From the NCBI GenBank assembly GCA_032052615.1, contig DAMBWF010000007.1, positions 123,008 to 187,007 of the forward strand: a stretch of DNA of 64,000 nt, read 5' to 3'. Numbering within the stretch: the first letter of the stretch is position 1; each line of letters opens with the position of its first letter. This document shows, piece after piece, positions 52,901-61,692 of the stretch. A program made the position numbers and the translations under genes. Source of the stretch: Pseudomonas_T sp032052615. Lineage in GTDB: Bacteria; Pseudomonadota; Gammaproteobacteria; Pseudomonadales; Pseudomonadaceae. Below the pieces are notes generated by a model. It ran no database searches. It was given only the letters and a program-made list of their open reading frames with translations, and was not told the DNA's origin.

Positions 52901-54556
52901 ATGGAAGCCGTGCAGCCGCTCACTCCTTTTCTGTTCATCGCCATGCGCCTGGATGCCGAGGTGTTCGGCATCCTCTCCGGCCATCGGCTGCGCCTGCTGG
53001 TGGACCTGCATCCCGATGCCCATGCCGCCAACCCCCTGGCCGAGGAAGCCGGCCTCTACGGGCTGGATTACCTCCCCTTGCCGCTGCGGGGCGAGCGCCT
53101 GGACGAGCGCGACGCCGATGCCTTGGCCATGGCCCTGGAACGCAGCGGACCGGCGGTGCTCTACGGCGCGGAGCCGGGCAGGCTGGCGGCCCTCTGGGCG
53201 CTGGCGGAAGCGCCGCGCTATGGAGCCGAGGCGCTGCTGGAAATGCTCGCGCTGGCCGGCTTCGAGTCCGGGCACCTGCGCGCGCGGTTGCAGGCGAGGC
53301 GCGCCGCGGCCCTGCGCAGTGGCGCGTTCGCCTCGGGCACGGTGGAGTACGACGTGATCGTGGCCGGCGCCGGGGCGGCGGGCTGCGCGGTCACCGCCAG
53401 CCTGCTCAAGCGCGCGCCATTCCTGAAAATCGCCGTGCTCGACCCGTCTGAGCATCACTACTACCAGCCTGGCTGGACCCTGGTGGGCGCCGGTATTTTC
53501 GACCCGGCCCGCACGTTGCGACCGATGCGCCAGTGCATTCCCGAACGAGCGACCTGGATTCGCCAGGCGGTCCGGGCATTCGACCCCTTGTCTAACCGGG
53601 TGCTGCTGGCCGACGGCAGCCGTTTGCGCTACCGGGCGCTGGCGGTGTGCACCGGGCTGGAGCTGGCCTGGGATGCCGTCGAAGGGCTGCGGGAAAGCCT
53701 GGGGCAACACGGGGTGACCTCCAACTACGCCTATTCCCTGGCGCCCTACACCTGGCGACAGGTGCGCGAATTGCGGCGAGGAACGGCGCTGTTCACCCAG
53801 CCGCCGATTCCCATCAAGTGCGCCGGCGCGCCGCAGAAGGCCATGTACCTGTCCTGCGACTGGTGGCGACGCCAGGGCATCCTGGGGGATATCCAGGTGG
53901 ATTTTCGCAGCGCCGGCAATGCGCTGTTCAGCGTCGAGGCCTTCGTGCCGCCCCTGATGCGTTACGTGAAGCGCTATGGCGCCCATCTGCATTTCGGCCA
54001 GACCCTGGTGGCGGTGGACGGTCCGGCCCGCCGCGCGACCTTCCGGGTCCTCGACCCACAAGGCGGGAGCCGCCTGGAGGAGCAGCGCTTCGACCTGCTG
54101 CACGCGGTGCCGCCCCAGCGACCGCCGGAATGCGTACGGGCCAGCTTCCTGGCCAATCCCGAGGGCTGGTTGGAGGTGGACCCCTATACCCTCCAGCACC
54201 CGCGCTTCGCCAACGTCTTCGGCCTGGGCGACATCATCGGTGCCTCCAACGCCAAGACCGCGGCGGCGGTGCGCAAGCAGGCCCCGGTGGTGGCGGAGAA
54301 TCTGTTGCGGACGCTCGCCGACGAAGCGCCGCGCTCGCGCTATGACGGCTATGGCGCCTGCCCGCTGACAGTGGAGCGGGGCAGGGTGGTGCTGGCCGAG
54401 TTCGGCTACGGCGGTCGTTTGCTGCCAAGCTTTCCCGGTGACCCCCGGGTGCCACGACGTAGCGCCTGGGCGCTGAAGACGCGGGTGATGCCAAGGGTCT
54501 ACTTCGACCTGATGCTCAAGGGGCGCGAGTGGTTGGCCGCCAGCCGTGAACCCTGA
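52901..54556 (+). CDS. Phosphatase-like domain fused to a sulfide:quinone-oxidoreductase-like flavoprotein
   Basis: A 551-aa two-domain protein. Residues 1-110 match the DUF442 / protein-tyrosine-phosphatase-like domain (LTPFLFIAMRLDAEVF, LLVDLHPDAHAANP), but the place of the catalytic HCxxGxR loop reads VLYGAEPGRL, so the cysteine is lost. From about 148 an FAD-binding module begins (YDVIVAGAGAAGCAVTASLL), followed by the SQR family core: PPIPIKCAGAPQKAMYLS and, near the end, YGACPLTVERG. Those two segments carry the cysteines that form the sulfide redox bridge. It should oxidise sulfide or persulfide and pass electrons to quinone. It follows the sulfur operon after 82 bases and may be independently expressed. 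Confidence 0.85.
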   Translation: MEAVQPLTPFLFIAMRLDAEVFGILSGHRLRLLVDLHPDAHAANPLAEEAGLYGLDYLPLPLRGERLDERDADALAMALERSGPAVLYGAEPGRLAALWALAEAPRYGAEALLEMLALAGFESGHLRARLQARRAAALRSGAFASGTVEYDVIVAGAGAAGCAVTASLLKRAPFLKIAVLDPSEHHYYQPGWTLVGAGIFDPARTLRPMRQCIPERATWIRQAVRAFDPLSNRVLLADGSRLRYRALAVCTGLELAWDAVEGLRESLGQHGVTSNYAYSLAPYTWRQVRELRRGTALFTQPPIPIKCAGAPQKAMYLSCDWWRRQGILGDIQVDFRSAGNALFSVEAFVPPLMRYVKRYGAHLHFGQTLVAVDGPARRATFRVLDPQGGSRLEEQRFDLLHAVPPQRPPECVRASFLANPEGWLEVDPYTLQHPRFANVFGLGDIIGASNAKTAAAVRKQAPVVAENLLRTLADEAPRSRYDGYGACPLTVERGRVVLAEFGYGGRLLPSFPGDPRVPRRSAWALKTRVMPRVYFDLMLKGREWLAASREP

Positions 54557-54635
54557 GAACGCCATGAAGCCGCGTCGCCGTCGCCGCGCGCGGAGCCCAC
54601 TGGAGCGAGTCGAGGGCAAGGGCCTCACGCGGGCG

Positions 54636-55286
54636 TCACGCCTCCTGGGGGCGCCCGCAGCGGGCCAGGGCGGCTTCGAGTCGGCGGTCGGGCATGGCAT
54701 GGGCGCGCAGCGCCCGCACGGTCTGCTCGACATAGTCCCGGGTGCTGCCGTAATGGCCATGGGCGGCGGCGAAGACTTGGCTCAGCACGCTGTCCGGCAG
54801 CGCGCCGGCATAGCAGGGCAGGTCGCGGCGCAGGACGAAGCACAAAGCCTGGAGGGTCCGACCGTCGTCCAGCCGGCAGCGCAGCCATTTCGGCTGGTAG
54901 GCGGCATCGGGCATTTCCCGCTGCCAGAGGGCCAGCAGATGAGCGTCGCGTTCCTCGTCCGGCAAGCGATAGACGAACCCCGTGCAGGAGCCACCCCGGT
55001 CCAGGCCCAGCACCAAGCCGGGGCATTCCGGCGTCCCGCGGTGAATCTGCGACCACAGGTAGAGGCCCCGGTGGTAACCGTGGAGGCGGGCGCGACGCGC
55101 TTCCAGCGCCGGGCATTCCGGGCGCCAGATCAACGACCCATAGGCGAACAGCCAGGTGGGTCCGCCGGGATGCCGCTGGAGGGTGGCCTGCAAGGAAGCG
55201 AGCAATTCGCCGGGCGTGAGGCGAACCGGCGAGGAGAGGCTGGGAGGGCGGTAAGGAGAACTGGCGATTCGGTCGGAGCCGGTCAT
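54636..55286 (-). CDS. chaC: ChaC-like gamma-glutamylcyclotransferase
   Basis: A 216-aa ChaC-family protein. ChaC cleaves glutathione to 5-oxoproline and cysteinylglycine. The fold hallmark WLFAYGSLIW is present near residue 45; the catalytic glutamate lies in the segment around LWQREM. Also seen are RGTPECPGLVLGLDRGGSC and HGHYGSTRDYVEQTVRAL near the C-terminus. It runs opposite to the SQR-like gene, converging with a 79-base gap. Its presence beside sulfur genes fits a thiol-recycling role, as inference. No good ribosome site precedes its ATG, and other nearby starts are possible. Confidence 0.88.
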   Translation of the reverse strand: MTGSDRIASSPYRPPSLSSPVRLTPGELLASLQATLQRHPGGPTWLFAYGSLIWRPECPALEARRARLHGYHRGLYLWSQIHRGTPECPGLVLGLDRGGSCTGFVYRLPDEERDAHLLALWQREMPDAAYQPKWLRCRLDDGRTLQALCFVLRRDLPCYAGALPDSVLSQVFAAAHGHYGSTRDYVEQTVRALRAHAMPDRRLEAALARCGRPQEA

Positions 55287-55365
55287 GATCAGGCGCGTGT
55301 CGGTGCGATGACGAGCGGGGCCAGTATACCGTCGGCGATCACGGGAGCCCGTACCGGCGATCGGC

Positions 55366-55388
55366 CTGCCCGGCCGGTAGCCGGGCGG
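55366..55388 (-). terminator. GC-rich hairpin after the response regulator
   Basis: gcccggc (55368-55374) and gccgggc (55380-55386) pair around cggta, and the stem can be extended by two pairs. It lies about 50 bases past the stop codon of the response regulator, with no T-run. It could end that signalling operon. Confidence 0.4.
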
Positions 55389-55436
55389 TATGGGGTGCGA
55401 GTTCCTTATTCTGGCTCGCCCCTCGCCGAGCGAAGC

Positions 55437-55799
55437 TCACTGGGGTTTGCCAACCAACTCCTCGACCTTGGCCACCACGGCGAAGATATCGAAGGGCTTG
55501 TCGAACACCGCATCGAAGAGGTGTTCGTTCGCCCGGCCTATGCTGCCCTGGGCGCCGCTCATCAGGATGATCGGCAGCTCCGCCCATTGCGGCCTGGATT
55601 TCACCGCCGTGGCGAACTCCATACCATCCATGATCGGCATCATGAAGTCGGTGATGATCAGTTGCGGACGTTCGCGCTCGAGGACGTCCAAGCCCTTTCG
55701 GCCATTGCTGGCTTTAACGACCATGTAGCCTTCGTCTTCCAGTGCGAACCCCAGAATGTCGGCTATCAGATACTCGTCATCAACAATCAGAATCGTCAT
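55437..55799 (-). CDS. Single-domain response regulator (CheY-like)
   Basis: A 120-aa receiver domain with no output domain. The acidic pair is in VDDEYLIAD, the phosphate-accepting aspartate in LIITDFMMPIMDG near residue 52, the conserved serine in ILMSGA near 80, and the lysine in DKPFD near 101. It lies 27 bases after the KaiC-like gene and on the same strand as the hybrid kinase, so it is likely the end of a signalling relay. Effects on partners would be by protein-protein contact. Confidence 0.93.
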   Translation of the reverse strand: MTILIVDDEYLIADILGFALEDEGYMVVKASNGRKGLDVLERERPQLIITDFMMPIMDGMEFATAVKSRPQWAELPIILMSGAQGSIGRANEHLFDAVFDKPFDIFAVVAKVEELVGKPQ

Positions 55800-55826
55800 A
55801 GGAGGCCGTTCTTGTGGCTAACGGCC

Positions 55827-57269
55827 TTATTCAGTAGGCAACGGGATAGCAGAGCCTGAAAGCACCGTGGCTGCATTTTTGAATGCCTTGCTGAGAGAGA
55901 TGCCATGTTCGTTCAGGATGACTTCGAAAAGAGAGGGGTCGTAAAAGCTATCCCGCATCTTGAGTATGGAAAGCAAGCGCTTGAGCTCCGAATTGAGTTC
56001 GACGAAACGCATCAAGTACAAGTTATCCACGATGCTGGAAAGCTCAGGGCCGGGCGCATGGATATCGCTACCGAACAAGTCACGCATTTCCCACGTGGCA
56101 AAAACAGTGACATCGCGAGCACGCAGCTCGTTCATCAAAACCGAGAAGTACTCGATCAAGCGGCTCTGGGAGGAGGCTAGGCGACCCAGCCCACCCAGGC
56201 TGTCGATCATCAGGCGCTTGATCTTGCGTTCATCGACGAGCTTGAGCAGGCGGGCGCCCACCTCGTCGATCAGCCCCTCGGTGGTGGGTTGCCAGACGAT
56301 GTTCAAGGCGCCTTGCTCGATCAGGCTGTCGAAGTCCAGGCCGATGATCCGTGCCTTCATGCGTAATCGCTGCGGAGGTTCGTAGAAGCCGAACATCAGG
56401 CCGGGCTCCTCGGGCGTGGACTGACCGAGGAAATGCAGGCCGAGGCTGGTCTTGCCGATGCCCGAGGGGCCGATGGCCAGGGTGACCGAGGAACTGGGCA
56501 GGCCACCCTCGATGACTTCGTCGAGAGTGGGTACGCCGCTACTCAGGCGGCACAGGTCGCTGTTGTCGGGCCGGGAAGGGTGGCCGATCAGGCTTTCCAG
56601 GCGGGGATAAATGGCCAGGCCGTCGTCGGTGATCTGGCATTCGTGCAGCCCGGACAGCGCGCCGCTGCCACGGGTCTTGCGCAGGTGGATCCGGCGTACC
56701 GAGCGAACGCCGCACAATTCCTCTCCCAGTTCGATCACGCCATCCACCATGGTGTGCTCGGGGCTGCCTTCATCGAGGCGGGAACTGGTGAGGAACAGGA
56801 CGGTGCAACCCGCGAAGGCGGCGTGACCTTGCAGCTCGGAAATGAATTTCTTCGTGTCGATGGTGTTTTCCGCCCGGGAGCGGGCGTTCAGCAGGCCGTC
56901 GACAATCAACAGACTGGCCTTCTGGCGGCTGATCTCGCGGCGCAACAGCTTGACCACTTCGTCGAGGCCTTCGTTTTCCAGCGTGTCGAAGGCGCTGACG
57001 AACTGGATGTCCGCGCCGACCCGACTGGGGTCGAAGAAGCTCAGGGTGGACAGGAATTGGAAGAGCCGCTCATGGGTTTCCGACAGCAGCGTGGCGACCA
57101 ATACCCGTCCACCGTCGCGGACATGGTTGAAACCGATCTGATTGGCCAGGATGGTCTTGCCGGAGCCGGGGCGCCCCTGAATGATGTAGGAGGCCCCGGC
57201 AACGAGCCCTCCTTTTAATAACGTGTCGAGCCCTTCGATGCCGCTTCGAAAACGTGTTAGCCGTTCCAA
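55827..57269 (-). CDS. KaiC-like two-domain RecA-fold ATPase
   Basis: A 480-aa protein with two KaiC/RecA domains in tandem, as in the circadian-clock protein KaiC, but shorter. Domain 1 has Walker A GRPGSGKTILA near residue 37 and SLLIVDGLLN; domain 2 has Walker A GPSGIGKTSL near 270 and KRLMIDSLGGLGR. The C-terminal KMRDSFYDPSLFEVIL matches the KaiC end motif. Start: I chose the TTG at 57269 (ERLTRFRSGIEGLD...), directly after AGGACC, because KaiC proteins begin there; an ATG 80 codons upstream leads only to low-quality sequence. No kaiA or kaiB is present. It is placed between a hybrid kinase and a response regulator. Confidence 0.85.
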   Translation of the reverse strand: MERLTRFRSGIEGLDTLLKGGLVAGASYIIQGRPGSGKTILANQIGFNHVRDGGRVLVATLLSETHERLFQFLSTLSFFDPSRVGADIQFVSAFDTLENEGLDEVVKLLRREISRQKASLLIVDGLLNARSRAENTIDTKKFISELQGHAAFAGCTVLFLTSSRLDEGSPEHTMVDGVIELGEELCGVRSVRRIHLRKTRGSGALSGLHECQITDDGLAIYPRLESLIGHPSRPDNSDLCRLSSGVPTLDEVIEGGLPSSSVTLAIGPSGIGKTSLGLHFLGQSTPEEPGLMFGFYEPPQRLRMKARIIGLDFDSLIEQGALNIVWQPTTEGLIDEVGARLLKLVDERKIKRLMIDSLGGLGRLASSQSRLIEYFSVLMNELRARDVTVFATWEMRDLFGSDIHAPGPELSSIVDNLYLMRFVELNSELKRLLSILKMRDSFYDPSLFEVILNEHGISLSKAFKNAATVLSGSAIPLPTE

Positions 57270-57643
57270 GGTCCTACCCCGAAAAAAAGGATGAGGGAAA
57301 ATAGCCCACCTGAACGCTCGGCGGAAGAGGCAGGGGCCGTCTTGAGGCAGAAGCGTTCGGGGCCCGCCCCCCGAAGACGGCACTCTACTCGCGATGCGCC
57401 TCGGGGGCCGCCATTTTCCGTTATTTTTTCGATTTAAGTGGGAAGTGGGGCCTATTTGGGCAGGTCCGGCACGTCGTTTCGGACCAGACCGGTCCCGGGC
57501 TAAGTCCATTCCGGGTCCGGGTCCGGGGCCGGGGGCATGGCCGGCGAATCTCGTCTCTATCGCTCCGTCGACCGTTCCCGGGCAGGCCCTGCCAGAAGTT
57601 GTTCGTAGGGCGACTCACACCACGGTCTTCCGAGGGTGTCCTG
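57270..57643. other. Intergenic region upstream of the kaiC-like gene
   Basis: 374 bases between the hybrid kinase stop and the kaiC-like start, in the same direction. It contains a purine-rich patch near 57280-57300 and a run of near-repeats of ccgggt at about 57507-57530. No convincing gene, known RNA or promoter motif was recognised; the size suggests that kaiC has its own promoter here. Confidence 0.4.
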
Positions 57644-60430
57644 TCAGGGTTCGCTCGGCTCCAGGACGTCCAGCCGGGCATACCCGAGCATCTCGCGGAT
57701 TTTCTCCGCCAGGTCGCTCAGGCCGAACGGCTTGGTCAGCAAGTCCATGCCGTCCTCCAGGAAGCCGCCGGCCGAGGTTGCATTCTCCGCATAGCCGGTG
57801 ACGAATAGGATGCGCAGTTCGGGCCGGAGCGCACGCGCCTGTTCGGCGAGACGGCGACCATCGAACCCCGGCAGGCCGATATCGGTGATCAACAGGTCCA
57901 GCGCCTGGCCGGACTCGATGATGCGCAGGCCACTCGGCCCATCCACCGCCTCCAGGGTGCTGCAGCCCAAGTCGTGGAGGACCTCCACCACCAGCTCGCG
58001 CACCGCCGCTTCGTCTTCCACCACCAGCACCACGTCGCCGCTGGCGTTGTTCCCCGGCTGGGTCTCCTCCGGCGCGGTGGGCGTCGGCGTGGGTCCCAGG
58101 TAGCGAGGCAGATAGAGGCTCACCCGGGTGCCCTGGCCGGGGTTGGATTCGATCCTTGCCCAGCCTTCGGATTGCCGGGCGAAGCCATACACCATCGACA
58201 GGCCGAGCCCGGTGCCCTGGCCCAGCGGCTTGGTGGTGAAGAACGGCTCGAAGGCGCGCTCCACCACCTCGTGGGGCATACCGGTGCCGGTGTCGGCGAC
58301 GCTGATGCAGACGTAATGCCCCGGCTGCATGTTCTGTCCTTCCAGACCTGGCGGCTCGTTGAATAGCGCGTTGCGGGTCTCGATGGTCAGTCGACCGCCC
58401 TGCGGCATGGCGTCCCGGGCGTTGATCGCTAGGTTGAGCAGGGCGCTTTCCAGTTGGTTGGAATCGCAACGGGTCTGCCAGAGGTCGCGGGCGGTGTGGA
58501 GTTCCAGCGCGATGGCCTCGCCGATGCTGCGCAGCAGCAGGTCCTGGATCGAGGCGACCAGTTGGTTGGCGTCCACCGGGCGCGGTGCCAGCGGTTGGCG
58601 GCGGGAAAAGGCGAGCAGGCGGCTGGTCAGGGCGGCCGCGCGATTGGCGGCTCCGGTGGCCATGTCGATATAGCGTTCGAGGCCCTGCTGGCGCCCGCTC
58701 GCGATACGCCGCTGCATCAAGTCCAGGGAGCCCAGGATACCGGTCAGCAAATTGTTGAAGTCATGGGCGATGCCCCCGGTGAGCTGACCCACGGCCTCCA
58801 TCTTTTGCGCTTGACGCAGCGCTTCCTGGATGGTTTCCCGCTCGGCCACCTCCCGCTGCAGCTCGCGCAGGGCCTGGGCCAGGGCGTCGGTGCGTTCGGC
58901 GACCTTGGCTTCCAGGGTTTCGTTGAGACGTTTCAGTGCCTCCTCGGCATTGATCTGCTCGGTCAGGTCGTTGCCTTCGACGAAGATGCCGGACACGGAA
59001 CCGTCCACATCGAGGATCGGCTGGAAGATGAAGTGCAGGTAGCGCTTTTCCGTCGTGCCGCCCTGGCGCTGCAGGAGGATGGGGGCATTGCGCCCTACAT
59101 AAGGCTTGCCGGTCCGGTAAACCTCGTCCAGGCGCTCGAAGAAACCCTGCCCCTCGATTTCCGGCAAGGCCTCGCGCACGGTCTGGCCGGGCGCCACGGG
59201 GTGCCCGATCAGTTGCACATAGGCTTCGTTGGTCAACTCGAAGACATGCTCCGGCCCCCTCAGCACGCAAATGAAACTGGGGGCCTGCTGGAACAGCTTG
59301 TGCAACCGGTCGCGCTCGGCGGTGCGCTGCTCGACCTCGGCGATCAGTCCGGCGTTGGCGCGGCGCAACGCTTCCGCCGCCTGCTTGCGCATGCGCACGA
59401 TTTCGGTGAGGGTCTGGGTGCGCAGGCGCTCCGCCTGGTAGGCGTCGACGCTGGCGAGGGTGGAAGCGATCTGGCCGGCCAGCAGGCCGATGAAACCGGG
59501 GTAGTCCGTGTCATGGGAGCGGTAGGGGTTGAGGCCCACCACCAAGAACCCCACCGGGCGCCCGTTACCCTGGGCCGGGATGGGCGTTATCGCGATCTTC
59601 ACTGGGGCACGCTGCCATGCCCCGCCAGGCAATTCGGGTCCTCCCTCGGCGATCTCCAGCTCGAATTGCTCGCCGGCCAGGAGCCGCTCCAGTTGCCACT
59701 CGCCACGCTCCCGCAGGCCCACCCTGGCGCGCGCGAAAGGGTGGGTGCGGTCGATACCGCTGGCGCAGGCCAAGTGGGCAACCTCCGATTGATCGAACAG
59801 GTAGACCAGGCTGAAGGGCAGGTCATGCAGGTTATTGCCCAGGGTCGAGGCCACGGCGCGAAACAGGCCGTCGCGTTCATCGACCCCGTTCAGGGCCGCC
59901 GCCAGCTCTTGCAACGACGCGAGGCGCCTCTCGCTGATGACCCGGTCGGTCTCTTCGGCCACCGCGCAGAACAGCCCGGCGACCCGACCCTCGTTGTCCA
60001 GCAGCGGGCTGTAGGAAAACGTGTGGTAGGTCTCCTCGGGGTAGCCGGCGCGCTCCAGAATCAGCAGCAGGTCCCGGTCCCAGGTGGAAAGTCCCTGCTC
60101 GTAAACCGTCTCCACCCGGTCCCGCACCGCCTCCCAGACCTCCGACCAGACTTGCGGCATTGGTCTTCCCAGCGCCGAGGGATGTTTCACGCCCAGGGTG
60201 TGGCGGTAGGCGTCGTTGTAGAAGAAGTTGATCTCGGGGCCCCAGCCCATCCACATGTCGAAACGCGAGGTGAGCAGGATGCGGAGCGCCAGCTTCAAGG
60301 ATTCCGGCCAGGTCTCCGGCAAGCCGAGGGAGGTCGAGGCCCAGTCATGGCGCTGCATCAGTCCGGCCATCTCGCTATCGCCGACGAAGATATCGGCGTT
60401 CATCGGGGATGGGGAGGGTGTCGGGGTCAC
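57644..60430 (-). CDS. Hybrid sensor histidine kinase (PAS-GAF-PAS-HisKA-HATPase-REC)
   Basis: A 928-aa soluble hybrid kinase with no transmembrane helix. Order: an N-terminal PAS-like domain (about 10-140; LPETWPESLKLALRILLTSR), a GAF domain (about 170-345), a coiled coil (about 350-380), a second PAS domain (about 385-510; FQQAPSFICVLRG), another coiled coil, HisKA with the phospho-histidine in IAHDFNNLLTGIL near 563, HATPase (LLNLAINARDAMPQGG; DTGTGMP; GTGLGLSMVYG), and a C-terminal receiver (VLVVEDEAAVRELV; aspartate in LLITDIGLPGFDGR near 860). It would sense a cytoplasmic cue. It stands upstream of the KaiC-like and response-regulator genes. Confidence 0.93.
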   Translation of the reverse strand: MTPTPSPSPMNADIFVGDSEMAGLMQRHDWASTSLGLPETWPESLKLALRILLTSRFDMWMGWGPEINFFYNDAYRHTLGVKHPSALGRPMPQVWSEVWEAVRDRVETVYEQGLSTWDRDLLLILERAGYPEETYHTFSYSPLLDNEGRVAGLFCAVAEETDRVISERRLASLQELAAALNGVDERDGLFRAVASTLGNNLHDLPFSLVYLFDQSEVAHLACASGIDRTHPFARARVGLRERGEWQLERLLAGEQFELEIAEGGPELPGGAWQRAPVKIAITPIPAQGNGRPVGFLVVGLNPYRSHDTDYPGFIGLLAGQIASTLASVDAYQAERLRTQTLTEIVRMRKQAAEALRRANAGLIAEVEQRTAERDRLHKLFQQAPSFICVLRGPEHVFELTNEAYVQLIGHPVAPGQTVREALPEIEGQGFFERLDEVYRTGKPYVGRNAPILLQRQGGTTEKRYLHFIFQPILDVDGSVSGIFVEGNDLTEQINAEEALKRLNETLEAKVAERTDALAQALRELQREVAERETIQEALRQAQKMEAVGQLTGGIAHDFNNLLTGILGSLDLMQRRIASGRQQGLERYIDMATGAANRAAALTSRLLAFSRRQPLAPRPVDANQLVASIQDLLLRSIGEAIALELHTARDLWQTRCDSNQLESALLNLAINARDAMPQGGRLTIETRNALFNEPPGLEGQNMQPGHYVCISVADTGTGMPHEVVERAFEPFFTTKPLGQGTGLGLSMVYGFARQSEGWARIESNPGQGTRVSLYLPRYLGPTPTPTAPEETQPGNNASGDVVLVVEDEAAVRELVVEVLHDLGCSTLEAVDGPSGLRIIESGQALDLLITDIGLPGFDGRRLAEQARALRPELRILFVTGYAENATSAGGFLEDGMDLLTKPFGLSDLAEKIREMLGYARLDVLEPSEP

Positions 60431-60526
60431 AGGGCAATACCTATAGAGAAGTAGGGAGGCGGCTCCCGTGCCGGCAAGCCAGGCGGGAGACAGCCGCGAA
60501 ACGTTCCGCCAACCGGGGCGTTCCCC

Positions 60527-61174
60527 TCAGCCGAGCTTCTCCAAGACGGCCAAGCGCGCCTCCAGGGCGGCCAGGCGGGCTTCCAGTTCGTCCAGGCGGC
60601 TCGTCGCCGCAGGACCGGACGCGTGGGCTTCACCGGCCTCCGGATGCGCCATCAGCAGCGCCTGCATGTCCGCCGGATCGGACAGCGAGGTGACGTAGCG
60701 GTCCTCGCGCTGTCCGGCCTGGCGGCCCAGAATCGCCACCAGGCCCCGTTGGCGCAGGCGCTCCAGGTGATGGCGCACCTGCTCCAGATCCTCGAATTCG
60801 TGCAAGCGCGCGCCGCGCCCATGCAGCTCGCTCAGGGTCTGGGGGCCGCGCAGCAGCAACAGGCCGAGCAGCACCGTCTGTGGGGTAACCAATTCGAGCG
60901 TCTTGTCGGCACGGTGTTCCCACCGATCGGCCCGGCTGCCCATCACCAGGCGCGCCAGCTCTCTGGCCTCCAAGGCGCGCAACCCCTGGCCCACCTGGCC
61001 GGGTGTCAGGTTCATCAAGGGGGCGCGGCTGGTCTTCTGGTTGCAGGCCAGTACCAGGGCATTGAGGGTCAGGGGGTAGGCCTCGGGCGTGGCGGCCTGC
61101 TTCTCGATCAGGCAACCGAGAATCCGTGCCTCGTGCGCGTGCAACGGCGCCATGGCGTCCGCTTCGTTGGACAT
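60527..61174 (-). CDS. yceH: YceH family protein (DUF480)
   Basis: A 215-aa protein of the YceH/DUF480 family, which has two winged-helix domains; function is not established. Conserved features: LHAHEARILGCLIEKQAATP near residue 10, YPLTLNALVLACNQKTSR near 37, and ELVTPQTVLLGLLLLRGPQT near 98. The tail is a leucine-zipper-like coil (RLDELEARLAALEARLAVLE). It is probably monocistronic. The 96 bases to the hybrid kinase hold no recognised feature. Confidence 0.92.
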   Translation of the reverse strand: MSNEADAMAPLHAHEARILGCLIEKQAATPEAYPLTLNALVLACNQKTSRAPLMNLTPGQVGQGLRALEARELARLVMGSRADRWEHRADKTLELVTPQTVLLGLLLLRGPQTLSELHGRGARLHEFEDLEQVRHHLERLRQRGLVAILGRQAGQREDRYVTSLSDPADMQALLMAHPEAGEAHASGPAATSRLDELEARLAALEARLAVLEKLG

Positions 61175-61316
61175 CTGGAACTCCCTGAAGACGACAAAAG
61201 GGCTAGCCTAGCCCGGCGGCCTTCTTTTGTCATAATGCCGTCTCGTTAGCGAGACCCGGTTCAACTCCACGTCCATGATCGGCCCACGCGCCGCGCGACC
61301 ATCCATCGACTTTGCC

Positions 61317-61343
61317 TAAAGAGCGGCGGACTGCGGTCGATAG
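61317..61343 (+). promoter_or_regulatory. Sigma-28 (FliA) promoter for the YjfB-like gene
   Basis: TAAAGAGC, an 11-base spacer and GTCGATAG agree with the FliA consensus TAAAGTTT-N11-GCCGATAA in spacing and in most key bases. It lies 76 bases before the ATG of the downstream motility-type gene. This ties that gene to late flagellar regulation. Confidence 0.72.
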
Positions 61344-61418
61344 GCCTGAAACATCGTCCGCCTCGGCGGTCGTATTTCCCGAAGGGCCCTCCCGGCCCGC
61401 CATGAGGAGAGCATCATC

Positions 61419-61679
61419 ATGGATATTTCCCGTATCGCCAGCGCGGTTTCCCAAGCCAGCGCGACGGCTGGCGCCGCGCTTGGCAACGCCAGCGGCAACA
61501 TGGGCACGTCCGACATCGTCGGAGCGAAGGATGCCCAACTGGCCTCCGACGTTTCGGTGCTCACCCTGAAGAAGGCCATCGACATGCAGGCCCAGGGCGC
61601 CATGGCGCTGATCCAGGCGTTGCCCCAACCGTCGAGCAATCCGCCTCACCTGGGCAACACCATCGACACCCGCGCCTGA
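61419..61679 (+). CDS. YjfB-like putative motility protein
   Basis: An 86-aa small protein of the YjfB putative-motility family. The pattern MDISRIASAVSQASA, then DIVGAKDAQLASDVSVLTLKKAIDMQAQGAMALIQALPQP matches the family, in which a short N-terminal helix and the KKAIDMQAQGAM..L core recur. Function is unknown; related genes in other bacteria occur with flagellar or chemotaxis genes. A sigma-28 promoter lies upstream, and a chemoreceptor gene lies 1.4 kb downstream. The stop codon falls inside a palindrome shared with the convergent transporter gene. Confidence 0.85.
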   Translation: MDISRIASAVSQASATAGAALGNASGNMGTSDIVGAKDAQLASDVSVLTLKKAIDMQAQGAMALIQALPQPSSNPPHLGNTIDTRA

Positions 61680-61692
61680 GCTCATCAGGCGC
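61672..61692. terminator. Palindrome holding both convergent stop codons
   Basis: gcgcctga (61672-61679) and tcaggcgc (61685-61692) pair perfectly around gctca. The yjfB-like TGA (61677-61679) and the MFS TGA (complement of 61685-61687) are the two arms' inner ends. The symmetrical form suits a two-way terminator, though no T-run is present. Confidence 0.5.

Noticed and set aside
57270..57509. An 80-codon N-terminal extension of the KaiC-like protein
   Set aside because: It is proline/arginine-rich and unlike KaiC; the TTG at 57269 directly follows an AGGA and gives the normal start.
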